In this document: piece after piece, positions 52,472 through 60,829 of the stretch
How positions within the stretch are numbered: position 1 is the stretch's first letter
Layout of the letters: each line of letters opens with the position of its first letter
Assembly (NCBI RefSeq): GCF_016082275.1
Contig: NZ_MOWM01000020.1
Location: forward strand, 1-64,000
Source: Variovorax sp. E3
GTDB taxonomy: Bacteria; Pseudomonadota; Gammaproteobacteria; Burkholderiales; Burkholderiaceae_C
Direction of reading: 5' to 3'
DNA length: 64,000 bases
Program-made: the position numbers and the translations under genes
The notes under the pieces: model-generated
The model's database searches: none
What the model saw: the letters and a program-made list of their open reading frames with translations, nothing else
What the model was told of the DNA's origin: nothing

Positions 52472-53299
52472 TCAGCGCGAGAAGTAGAGCCCGCTGAACG
52501 CCGGCACGCTGCGCTCGGGAAAGCCCGGCAGGTAGAGCGAGCGCTCCAGCACCTGCCACTGGTCGCGCAGGACGTAGCCGCGCGCCTCGATCTCCTCGAT
52601 GAAGCGCCGGCGGTTGTAGACGTGCATCGGCGCGAAGCAGCCGGCACCGATGTTCTGCGCGGTGATGTAGTCCTCGCCGTCATGGAGCGGGAGCTTGTTC
52701 AGCAGCACATGCCGCGGACGAACCGCGCAGTGGCGAAGCAGGTCACCGGGTCGCGCATCCTCGAAGTAATGCAGGGAGCCGGCGGCGATCCAGATGTCTT
52801 CGCCGCCACCCAGTGCCTGCGCCAGGTCTTCCGAAAAGCTCAGTCCGACGGCCTCGGCGTGCGCGGCCACCTCCCGCCCGATCGAGGCAATGGCCGGCAC
52901 CTCGACAACGTGCCAGGACAAGCCCGCGGGCATCTGGAAATAGCGGCGATAGGCATGGAAGTGCACGCCCACCGAGCCGCCGATGTCGAGCACCCGGGTG
53001 GAGCCGTCCCCGAACGCGCGCTCGAGCCACCACATCACGGGGTAGTCGTAGGCAAAGACCTTCTTCGTGCGGACGTCCACGTATTCGGCCGCCAGGGCCG
53101 CGTGGTCGAACTCCGGGCTGGCTGGCAGTTGTTCCCGCGCCTGCGCGAAGCTTTCGAACAACCCGAAGTAGCTGCCGAAACCAGCCTCGGAAAAGAACTG
53201 CTGGCGACGCCATCGCAGCAACGCCGGCCGGGTGATCGGCCCCTCGAGAATTTGCCGTACGACTTGCGAGGCGCTGGCGTAGGTCATTTCCTTTTCCAT
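52472..53299 (-). CDS. Putative methyltransferase (TIGR04325-like)
   Basis: A 275-residue protein with a SAM-binding motif VLDIGGSVGVHFHAYRRYF and the later LSFSEDLAQALGGGEDIWIA and RHVLLNKLPLHDGEDYITAQ. The order of conserved blocks resembles the TIGR04325 family of unknown methyltransferases, often found in polysaccharide or natural-product loci; no such locus is here. Start codons at 53287, 53299 and 53323 are all possible; I choose 53299 with low certainty. The gene ends 50 bases before the start codon of the glycosylase gene. Confidence 0.72.
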   Translation of the reverse strand: MEKEMTYASASQVVRQILEGPITRPALLRWRRQQFFSEAGFGSYFGLFESFAQAREQLPASPEFDHAALAAEYVDVRTKKVFAYDYPVMWWLERAFGDGSTRVLDIGGSVGVHFHAYRRYFQMPAGLSWHVVEVPAIASIGREVAAHAEAVGLSFSEDLAQALGGGEDIWIAAGSLHYFEDARPGDLLRHCAVRPRHVLLNKLPLHDGEDYITAQNIGAGCFAPMHVYNRRRFIEEIEARGYVLRDQWQVLERSLYLPGFPERSVPAFSGLYFSR

Positions 53300-53383
53300 C
53301 CTTTCGACTGGAAGCGGACCCACTCAACATAGCGCGATCACCTGACTGCAAGCCCACCATCGCCCGGCCGGCGAACAGGCATG

Positions 53384-53405
53384 AAAAAACCCGCCGAAGC
53401 GGGTT
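53384..53405 (-). terminator. Intrinsic terminator of the 11-residue-repeat gene
   Basis: AACCCGC (53388-53394) and GCGGGTT (53399-53405) pair around a four-base loop. On the minus strand the hairpin is followed by a T-run (six A at 53384-53389 on the plus strand). It lies about 40 bases after the repaired stop of the repeat protein. Confidence 0.8.
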
Positions 53406-53446
53406 CTTTCGTGAAGGCCGGAACAGGTCCGGGCCGGCTTGCTGCC

Positions 53447-53855
53447 TTACTTCTTGGCGGCTTCGTTCTCGCGGTGCCGGGAATCTTCTCGCCGATGCCT
53501 TGCCGGTGGAGCGCATGCCGTCGGCCGTCTTGTGGCCGGCGTTTTCAACGGCTTCGCCGGTCTTGGCGGCGGCGTTCTTGGTGGCGGTGGTGGCCTTCTT
53601 GGTGGTGCGCTTGGTGGCGTTCCATGCCTTCTTGGTGCCCTTTTCGGTGGCGTTCACGGCCTTCTTGGTCGTGCGCTTGGTGGCATCGTAGGCGTCCTTG
53701 CCGGCTTCCTTCACCTTCTCGGTGGTGCTGGGCTCGGCGGCTGCCGGCGCTGCGGCGGGTGCGGGTGCCGGGGTCTGCGCCACGGCCGACACGCCGATGG
53801 AGGCGAGCGCCAGCGCGAGGACGACGGGCATGGTGCGGATGAAAGACGTGGTCAT
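53447..53855 (-). CDS. Secreted 11-residue-repeat (LEA/apolipoprotein-like) protein (two apparent frameshifts)
   Basis: A 136-residue protein when repaired. A signal peptide ends VSAVAQ (about residue 26), followed by a Pro-Ala tract. From there the sequence is a series of 11-residue units such as AYDATKRTTKK, AVNATEKGTKK, AWNATKRTTKK and ATTATKNAAAK, then weaker copies, as in group 3 LEA proteins and apolipoproteins. The end needs two bases restored, near 53499 (GCCC) and 53471 (CTCC), giving STGKGIGEKIPGTAENEAAK. A GGAG site precedes ATG 53855. An amphipathic helix with many lysines is expected. Function unknown; desiccation or envelope stress is a guess. Confidence 0.65.
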
Positions 53856-53987
53856 GTAAAGACTCCTTGTTGGATGAAGTTTTGGAAGTGACTGACTTGC
53901 CACTGGTCTAGCAACGAACTTGTGAACCTCAAGGATGACAGCAAATTTGCAACCTCCGCACACACGAACGCAGGTCGGGGCTTTGGC

Positions 53988-54847
53988 CTACGCGGGGTGC
54001 GGCGCGCGTTCCGACAAGGCCATCAGACTTTGGAGCCGCGGCAGCGTCTGGAGCGCGTTGCGCGTGGTGGCCGCGGCCAGCTCGTCGATGCCGATGCCCC
54101 GCAGCCCGGCCACCACTTCGGCGATGCGCGGCAGCTCGCCGGGCTCGTTGCGGCCCTGCGCCTGGCCGGCGTCGCGCTGGGCCTGCGTGCGGTAGAGCCA
54201 GTGCGGCTGGATGTCGGGCGCGTCGGTCTCCATCACGATCGCGTCGATCGGCAGCGTCGTTGCCAGCCGCCGCAGTTGCAGGGCGCGCTCGAAGGTCACC
54301 GCGCCGCCGAAGCCCAGCCGCAGCCCGATGTCGATGCAGGCATGCGCCTGCTGCTCGCTGCCGTTGAAGGCATGCGCGATGCCTTGCCACGGCTTGCCGC
54401 CCGCCGTCTGCCGCAGATGCTTGAGCACCTTGTCGACCGAGCGCCGCACATGGATGAGGATGGGTAACCCGTGCTTGCGTGCCAGTTGCAACTGAGTGTG
54501 AAAAAACCGCTCCTGCTTCTCGCCGTCCAGCCCTTCGACGAAGTAGTCGAGCCCGATCTCGCCGACCGCCACCAGCCGCGGGTCGTCGCGCCGCGCGCTC
54601 AGTTCGGCGTCGAGCGTGGCCAGGTCGCGTCGGTGGCCTGGCCGGTGCACAGCGGATGAATGCCCAGCGCGTACGCGTCGCCTTGCGCATGGGCCAGTTC
54701 GCGCACGGCCTGGAAATTGAAGGCCGCCACCGCCGGGATCACGCACATCGCCACGCCGCGTTCGGCCGCGCGGGCGCGGATGGCGGGCATTTCGGCGCCG
54801 AATTCGGACGCGTCCAGGTGGCAGTGGGTATCGACGAAGGTAGCCAT
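53988..54847 (-). CDS. tatD: TatD-family DNase (one apparent frameshift)
   Basis: A 286-residue metal-dependent hydrolase when repaired. It opens ATFVDTHCHLDASEFGAEM with the first metal ligands DTHCH; then VAVGEIGLDYFVEGLDGEKQ, LPILIHVRRSVDKVLKHL and VMETDAPDIQPHWLYRTQ. Near 54627 GACGCCGACC reads GACGCGACC; restoring C joins GQATDA to DLATLDAELSARR. TatD proteins are 3'-5' exonucleases linked to DNA repair. It is divergent from the serine-protease gene across 89 bases. Confidence 0.87.
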
Positions 54848-54936
54848 CGCACGATGATGCCCGAAGGGATGCACAGGCGCGGAAAGCGTGCTACTGTGAA
54901 CTCCTTCACGCGATATTCTTTGCCGGAGGTGCTCCG

Positions 54937-55943
54937 ATGCGCAGGCCAGGTGTCTACAGCCATTCGCCCCGCACGCTGCCACCGGCCGCAGACGATGCGG
55001 CCGATCAGGCGGACGCGCCCGCATCGCCCGAAGCAGCCGGCGAAGGCCGCGTCGCAACGCCCCCTCCCGCCAAGGCCCGCTGGCAACCCGGTCGCGGCAG
55101 CTTCGCAAGCCTTGTCGTGCTGTGCGCCGCGCTGGTCACCGGCACCGCCCTGTGGGCCCCCCGCCCGGGCGGCAAGGCCCTCACCCAGAAAGACATCGAC
55201 GCGGCCGTGCTGCGCACGCTGCAGACCAACACCCTGCCCTCGCCCGCGGCCAAGGCGGCCGACATCATCCGGCCCTCGGTGGTGCGCGTGGTGAGCTACG
55301 GCGAAGAGAAGAACACCCCCGAGGCCAAGACCCAGAAGCGCGGCCGCAACATGGCCAAGGGCAAGCCGCCCGAAGCACCGAACGACGGCGGCCCCGCCGG
55401 CGAGGTCGAACGCGGCGTGGGCACCGGCGTGGTGATCGTCGACAAGGGCGTGATCCTCACCAACCTGCACGTGGTCGCGGGCGCGACAAGATCAAGGTCA
55501 CCTTCTTCGACGGCCTGGAGGCCGTGGCCACCGTCACCGGCGTGCAGCCCGAGAACGACCTTGCCGTGCTGCAGGCCCAGAAGGTGCCCGATGACCTGAT
55601 TCCCGCCACCATGCGCTCCACCGCCGACCTGCGCTCGGGCGACCAGGTGGCGGCCGTGGGCTTTCCGTTCGGCATCGGGCCGTCGGTGTCGGCGGGCGTG
55701 GTGTCGGGCCTGAAGCGCTCGTTCCGCTCGCCCGAGGGCAAACAGGAGCTGGGCAACCTGATCCAGTTCGACGCCGCCGCCAACCCCGGCAACTCGGGCG
55801 GCCCGCTCATCAACATGGACGGCGAGGTGCTGGGCATCGTCACCGCCATCCTCAACCCGACGCAGCAGCGCACCTTCATCGGCATCGGCTTCGCGGTGCC
55901 CATCGAGAACGCCGCGTCGGCCGCCGGTTCGCCCCCGTTCTGA
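54937..55943 (+). CDS. Trypsin-like serine protease without PDZ domain (one apparent frameshift)
   Basis: A 335-residue membrane-anchored protease when repaired. After 60 hydrophilic residues a single membrane segment (FASLVVLCAALVTGTALWA) puts the rest in the periplasm. The triad is visible: H in VILTNLHVVAGA, D in ENDLAVLQAQ, S in NPGNSGGPLI. Near 55484 GCGCCGACAAG reads GCGCGACAAG; restoring C joins VVAGA to DKIKVTFFDG. It ends at IENAASAAGSPPF with no PDZ domain, unlike DegP/DegS. It precedes moxR by 22 bases, suggesting a shared operon. Confidence 0.82.
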
Positions 55944-55965
55944 TCCTTCTTCGAAAGCCCTTCGC

Positions 55966-56978
55966 ATGAGCACAGAGACCGCAGTCCCCACGCCCGCCGG
56001 CACCGCCGAACTGATGGAGCAGATCCTCTACGAGGTCAAGCGCGTGGTCGTCGGGCAAGACCGCTTCCTGGAGCGCGTGATGGTCGCCATGCTCGCGGGC
56101 GGGCACCTGCTGGTCGAAGGCGTGCCGGGGCTGGCGAAGACGCTCACCATCAAGACGCTGGCCGACACCGTGCGCGGCCAGTTCAAGCGCATCCAGTTCA
56201 CGCCCGACCTGGTGCCGGCCGACCTGGTGGGCACGCGCATCTACAACCAGAAGACCGGCGAGTTCAGCACCTCGCTGGGCCCGGTGTTCGCCAACCTGCT
56301 GCTGGCCGACGAAATCAACCGCGCGCCGGCCAAGGTGCAGAGCGCGCTGCTCGAAGTGATGCAGGAGCGCCAGGTCACCATCGCTGGCGAGACGCACAAG
56401 GTGCCGCGCCCGTTCCTCGTGATGGCCACGCAGAACCCCATCGAGACCGAAGGCACCTACCCGCTGCCCGAGGCGCAGGTCGACCGCTTCATGATGAAGG
56501 TCATGGTCGACTACCCGAGCGACGAGGAAGAGTTCGTCATCGTGCAGCGCGTGATCGGCCCGGCCGTGGCCGCCTCGCCCGTGGCCACCACCGAGCAGCT
56601 CGCCGAGCTGCAGGCCGAAGCCCGGCGCGTGTATGTCGACCCCTCGCTGATCCAGTACGCGGTGAAGCTGGTGTCGGCCACGCGCACGCCCGAGAAGCAC
56701 GGCCTGAAGGACCTGCGCCGCTTCATCACCTTCGGCGCCAGCCGCGCGCCAGCATCAGCCTGACCGAAGGCGCGCGCGCCCTGGCGCTGCTGCGCGGGCG
56801 CAGCTACGCGCTGCCCGAGGACATGACCGCGCTGGTGCCCGACGTGCTGCGCCACCGCGTGACGCTGTCCTACGAAGGCCTGTCCGAAGGCCTCACGCCC
56901 GACAGCCTGGTCGACAAGATCATGCGCGCGGTCCCCGCCCCACCCAAGCCGCTCGAGCATGAAAAGCTGGTGGCGTAA
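55966..56978 (+). CDS. MoxR-family AAA ATPase (one apparent frameshift)
   Basis: A 337-residue AAA+ ATPase when repaired. Walker A is LVEGVPGLAKTLTIKTLA, Walker B is LLLADEINRAPAKVQSALLE and the sensor is FLVMATQNPIETEGTYPLPE. Near 56743 AGCCCGCGC reads AGCCGCGC; restoring C joins FGAS to PRASISLTEGARALALLRGR. MoxR proteins act as chaperone-type regulators with VWA-domain partners, and DUF58 and VWA genes follow here. The last 20 bases overlap the DUF58 start. Confidence 0.88.
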
Positions 56979-57948
56979 GGCCCCCGAGGCCGCGAACGAC
57001 GAACGGCTTGCCACGGCGGCCGGCGGGGCCGAACGCGCGCTGCGCCGGCTCGAGTGGACCGTGATCCGCCGCCTCGACGGCCTGCTGCAGGGCGACTACC
57101 GCACGCTGATGCGCGGCACCGGCCTGGACCTGGCCGACCTGCGCGAGTACCAGCACCACGACGACGTGCGCCACATCGACTGGAACGTCACCGCGCGGCT
57201 GCAGACGCCGCATGTGCGCGTGTTCACCGAAGACCGCGAAATGGCCGCGTGGTTCGTGCTCGACCTGAGCCGCTCGGTCGACTTCGGCTCGGGCCTGAAG
57301 GCCAAGCGCGAAATCTCGGCCGGCTTCGTCGGCGTGCTCGCGCGGCTGCTCACGCGGCACGGCAACCGGGTGGGCGCGCTGGTCTACGGCAACGACCTCG
57401 AGGCCGTGATCCCGCCGCGCAGCGGTCGCCGGCACGTGCTGCAGCTGCTGCACGCCATGGACAAGCGCGCCGGCAAGGCCGACAGCGCGCCGCTGCAAAA
57501 GGGCATGACGCGCCTGGACGACATGCTCAAGTCGGCGGCCACGCTGATGCCGCGCCGCTCCACGGTGTTCGTGGTGTCCGACTTTTTGAGCGAGCCCGGC
57601 TGGGAGCGGCCGCTGGGTCAGCTGGTGCAGCGCCACGAAGTGATCGCCGTGCGCCTGTTCGACCCGCTCGAACTCGAGTTGCCCGACCTGGGCCTGGTGC
57701 CGCTGCGCGACGCCGAAACCGGCGAGCAGCTGTGGGTCGACACGCACGACGCGGGTTTTCGCAAGCGCTTTGCCCGCCTGGCGGCCGAGCGCGAAAACGC
57801 TCTGCGCAGCGCGCTGGCCAAGGCCGGTGTCGACGCGCTGGAGCTCTCGACCAACGACGACCTGGTGGAAGCCATCGTTCGTTTCGCCGATCTGCGCAAG
57901 CGCCGCACGCGCATCGGCCTGGCAGGCATGAAGGCGGTGGCAGCATGA
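56959..57948 (+). CDS. DUF58 domain protein
   Basis: A 329-residue protein. The DUF58 core is LDLADLREYQHHDDVRHIDW, NVTARLQTPHVRVFTEDREM and AAWFVLDLSRSVDFGSGLKA, the last a VWA-like MIDAS trace (DLSRS). It starts inside moxR and its stop overlaps the next gene's start by four bases, so all three are translationally linked. No membrane helix is visible, so it is cytoplasmic. The MoxR-DUF58-VWA set resembles BatA-type and MoxR systems whose target is still poorly known. Confidence 0.88.
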   Translation: MKSWWRKAPEAANDERLATAAGGAERALRRLEWTVIRRLDGLLQGDYRTLMRGTGLDLADLREYQHHDDVRHIDWNVTARLQTPHVRVFTEDREMAAWFVLDLSRSVDFGSGLKAKREISAGFVGVLARLLTRHGNRVGALVYGNDLEAVIPPRSGRRHVLQLLHAMDKRAGKADSAPLQKGMTRLDDMLKSAATLMPRRSTVFVVSDFLSEPGWERPLGQLVQRHEVIAVRLFDPLELELPDLGLVPLRDAETGEQLWVDTHDAGFRKRFARLAAERENALRSALAKAGVDALELSTNDDLVEAIVRFADLRKRRTRIGLAGMKAVAA

Positions 57949-58982
57949 CTTTTCTCTGGCCTCAATTTCTCTGGCTGCTGGCGGCGCTGCCGCTGCTGGT
58001 GCTGCTGTACCTCTGGCTGATCCGCCGCAAGAAGAAGCTGGCGGTGCGCTACGCGAGCCTGTCGATCGTGCGCGAGGCCATGGGCACCGGGCAGACGCTG
58101 CGGCGCCACATTCCGCCCGCGCTGTTCCTGCTGGCCATGGCCGCGATGCTGGTCGCCGCCGCCCGGCCGATGGCGGTGGTGGTGCTGCCGTCGAACCAGC
58201 AGACCATCATCCTGGCGATGGACGTGTCGGGCAGCATGCGCGCGGCCGACGTGCTGCCCAACCGGCTGGTGGCGGCGCAGGAGGCCGCCAAGAGCTTCAT
58301 CAAGGACCTGCCGCGCAGCGTGAAGGTGGGCGTGGTGGCCTTCGCGGGCAGCGCGCAGGTGGCGCAATTGCCCACCACCAACCACGAAGACCTGGTAACC
58401 GCGATCGACAGCTTCCAGCTGCAGCGCGCCACCGCCACGGGCAACGCCATCGTGGTGTCGCTGGCCACGCTGTTCCCCGACGCGGGGCTCGATGTGGAGC
58501 AGTTCAGCGCGCCGAGCCGCCAGCGCGGCACGGCCATCGACCAGTCGGAGAAAAAGCTCAAGGACTTCACACCCGTGGCGCCCGGCTCGTTCACCTCGGC
58601 CGCCATCATCATGCTGACCGACGGCCAGCGCACCACCGGCGTCGACCCGCTCGATGCCGCCAAGGCCGCGGCCGACCGGGGCGTGCGCATCTACACGGTG
58701 GGCGTGGGCACGGTGGACGGCGAGACCATCGGCTTCGAGGGCTGGTCGATGCGCGTGCGGCTGGACGAAGACACGCTCAAGGCCATCGCGCAGAAGACCA
58801 ACGCCGAGTACTTCTACGCCGGCACCGCGAACGACCTGAAGAAGGTCTACGAGACGCTGAGCACCAAGCTCACGGTGGAGAAGAAGGAAACCGAAATCTC
58901 CGCGCTGTTCGCGCTCGGCGCGGCGGTGCTCACGCTGCTGTCGGCGGGGCTGTCGCTGCTGTGGTTCAACCGCATCCTCTGA
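57945..58982 (+). CDS. VWA-domain membrane protein (BatA-like)
   Basis: A 345-residue membrane-anchored VWA protein. Two N-terminal helices (FLWLLAALPLLVLLYLWL and IPPALFLLAMAAMLVAAARP) precede the VWA domain, and a C-terminal helix (LLSAGLSLLWFNRIL) follows. The MIDAS motif is DVSGSMR (about residue 87) with TATG and MLTDGQRTTG as later metal-binding parts. It is the last gene of the MoxR operon and could be the substrate-binding or regulatory arm facing the periplasm. BatB/BatD/TPR partners are not present here. Confidence 0.88.
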   Translation: MTFLWPQFLWLLAALPLLVLLYLWLIRRKKKLAVRYASLSIVREAMGTGQTLRRHIPPALFLLAMAAMLVAAARPMAVVVLPSNQQTIILAMDVSGSMRAADVLPNRLVAAQEAAKSFIKDLPRSVKVGVVAFAGSAQVAQLPTTNHEDLVTAIDSFQLQRATATGNAIVVSLATLFPDAGLDVEQFSAPSRQRGTAIDQSEKKLKDFTPVAPGSFTSAAIIMLTDGQRTTGVDPLDAAKAAADRGVRIYTVGVGTVDGETIGFEGWSMRVRLDEDTLKAIAQKTNAEYFYAGTANDLKKVYETLSTKLTVEKKETEISALFALGAAVLTLLSAGLSLLWFNRIL

Positions 58983-58995
58983 GGAAGGCGGGCGC

Positions 58996-59568
58996 CTAGG
59001 CGCGGGACGCCAGGCCTTCGAGGCCGGTGCGCACGCTCTCCAGGATTTCTTCCGACAGCGCCTTGTCGTCCATTGCGCGCGACAGCACCACGCCGCCCAG
59101 CATGGCGGCCAGCATCAGCATCGTGTCGGCGCGCGCCGCCTTCTTCGAGCGCCACGGAAAGTGCCGCGTGAAGCGTTCCACCGTGGCCTTGAAGTGCGCC
59201 GTGAGCGACGCCGACAGGCCCGGCTCGCGCCCCGTCTGCTCGGCGAATGCCGCCATCAGGCAGCCCTGGGCGCGGTCGTCGCGGTGGTCGGCGCTGAGGT
59301 AGGCGCGCATGTAGTCGCGCATGCCCTCGGGCGTTTCGGCCACGCTGTCGAGCTGGGCCAGCGCGGCGGACGAGGCATGGTCGATGCACTCGGCCATCAG
59401 CGCTTCTTTCGACGCGAAGTGGTTGTAGAAGGGCCCGTGCGTGAGGCCCGTGGCTTTCATGATCTCGGCCACGCTCACGCCGCCGAAGCCGCGCGCCTTG
59501 AACAGGCGCGAGGCCTCATCGAGGATTCGTGTGTGCTTTTCAGCCGTTTCCGCCGCGGGATACCGCAT
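58996..59568 (-). CDS. TetR-family transcriptional regulator
   Basis: A 190-residue repressor. The HTH is IMKATGLTHGPFYNHFASKE and the segment before it is KARGFGGVSVAE. ATG 59568 follows an AGGAGAGG site, so the longer form to 59616 is rejected. The effector domain has QGCLMAAFAEQTG and is unlike any named regulator I recognise. It is divergent from an SDR gene, with two palindromic operators between them, so it most likely represses itself and the SDR gene. Confidence 0.88.
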   Translation of the reverse strand: MRYPAAETAEKHTRILDEASRLFKARGFGGVSVAEIMKATGLTHGPFYNHFASKEALMAECIDHASSAALAQLDSVAETPEGMRDYMRAYLSADHRDDRAQGCLMAAFAEQTGREPGLSASLTAHFKATVERFTRHFPWRSKKAARADTMLMLAAMLGGVVLSRAMDDKALSEEILESVRTGLEGLASRA

Positions 59569-59617
59569 CTGACCTCTCCTTGGTTCCGGGTACTTCAAGC
59601 CCCTGCTTGACACCATT

Positions 59618-59633
59618 CATGATAACCATCATG
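59618..59633. promoter_or_regulatory. TetR-type operator, site 1
   Basis: CATGAT-AACC-ATCATG is a perfect inverted repeat with 6-base arms, 50 bases from the TetR start. A TTGACA at 59607-59612 beside it could be a -35 element of a plus-strand promoter. Confidence 0.65.
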
Positions 59634-59648
59634 CTTCGCGACATCAAA

Positions 59649-59664
59649 CATGATGATCATCATG
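59649..59664. promoter_or_regulatory. TetR-type operator, site 2
   Basis: CATGATGATCATCATG is a perfect 16-base palindrome. Its centre lies 31 bases from the centre of site 1, three helical turns, so two repressor dimers could bind on one face. The SDR gene starts 40 bases downstream. Confidence 0.75.
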
Positions 59665-59703
59665 CTTGAAGCCAACCCCCGCTTTTTCTTGAATGGAATC
59701 GAC

Positions 59704-60506
59704 ATGAGCACACAAGCACACCCCGGCACCGCCGTCGTCACGGGCGCATCGGCCGGCCTCGGCAAGATCTACGCGGACCGCCTGGCCCGGCGCGGCCACG
59801 ACCTGCTGCTGGTCGCGCGACGCGGCGACCGGCTCGAAGAAGTGGCCACCGCCCTGCGCGCCGCATACGGCGTGAAAGTGCAGACGCTGGTGGCCGACCT
59901 CGGCGCGCCCGCCGACCTGGAGCGCGTGGCCCATGCCGTGGCCGCCGACCCGGCGATCACGCTGCTGGTCAACAACGCCGGCACCTCGACGCTGGCCCCG
60001 GTCGCGCAGACCTCGGCCGCGCAGCTGCAGTCGATGCTCGACGTGAACATCCAGGCCCTCGCCCGCCTGAGCCATGCGGTGCTGCCCGCCTTCAAGGCGC
60101 GCAACCGCGGCACGCTGGTCAACGTCGGCTCGGTGCTGGGCTTTCACACGCTACCGATCAGCAGCATCTACAGCGGCACCAAGGCCTTCGTGCTGGCGTT
60201 CACGCGCGGCCTGCAGGACGAGGTGGCGGGCACCGACGTGAAGGTGCAGCTGGTGCTGCCGGCGGCCACGGCCACCGACATCTGGGAGCTGTCGGGCGTG
60301 CCGGTGTCGAACCTGGCCGAAGGCACGGTCATGGCGGCCGAGCAGTGCGTGGACGCGGCGCTGGCCGGGCTCGACCTGGGCGAGGCGATCACGATGCGTC
60401 GGTCGACGAGGCGGCGCTGCTCGCCAGCTTCACCGACGCCAGCGCCAAGCTGTTCACCGGCTCGCAGCGCGGCAAACCGGCCGCGCGCTACGCGACCGCA
60501 GCCTGA
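59704..60506 (+). CDS. SDR-family oxidoreductase (one apparent frameshift)
   Basis: A 267-residue dehydrogenase when repaired. The coenzyme motif is VVTGASAGLGKIYADRLA, NNAG is present, the active-site serine is in VNVGSVLGF, and the YxxxK motif is SSIYSGTKAFVLAF. Near 60397 ATGCCGTCG reads ATGCGTCG; restoring C joins LGEAITM to PSVDEAALLASFTDASA. ATG 59704 gives the family start; upstream in-frame extension to 59650 covers operator 2 and is unlikely. Substrate unknown. Divergent from the TetR gene and likely controlled by it. Confidence 0.85.
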
Positions 60507-60543
60507 GCCCCCGCTCCCGGCCCGCGCCGTTTCCCCAGCCCTC

Positions 60544-60568
60544 AAGGCCGCCACCAGGCGGCCTTTTT
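60544..60568 (+). terminator. Intrinsic terminator after the SDR gene
   Basis: AAGGCCGCC (60544-60552) pairs with GGCGGCCTT (60557-60565) around ACCA, followed by TTTTT. It isolates the SDR gene from the LacI gene downstream. The region 60570-60739 beyond it shows nothing I can assign. Confidence 0.9.
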
Positions 60569-60739
60569 GCATTGGCAATGCAGATTCGTCACGGGTAATT
60601 CCGCATCGCAGCCGCCGTGGCCTGCGATTTAATTCGACAGTCGCACAAAAGAAATCGCCCTCTATGGAAGCCCGACTGATCGCGGCCCGGGCGGCCGTCC
60701 GGCATGCGCCACATCAACATTCAGGGAGGCCTGCTCCAT

Positions 60740-60829
60740 ATGGGAAGTGAGTTTCTGCGCGCCGCCAGCGGCTGGCTCCTCGCGCGCACGCCTGCCGCCG
60801 ATCCACGCAGCACCGATCCGGCCCCGTGA
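60740..60829 (+). CDS. Possible 29-residue leader peptide upstream of the LacI gene
   Basis: ATG 60740 opens a short frame (MGSEFLRAASGWLLARTPAA and nine more residues) ending TGA 60827-60829. The stop overlaps the GTG start of the LacI gene by two bases (GTGA). An AGGGAGG site lies 12 bases before its start. It could couple translation to the regulator, but short frames arise by chance in GC-rich DNA and a sequence error could also fuse the two. Confidence 0.25.
   Translation: MGSEFLRAASGWLLARTPAADPRSTDPAP

Noticed and set aside
59650..59703. Longer start of the SDR gene at 59650
   Set aside because: It would translate most of operator site 2 and gives residues with no family similarity.
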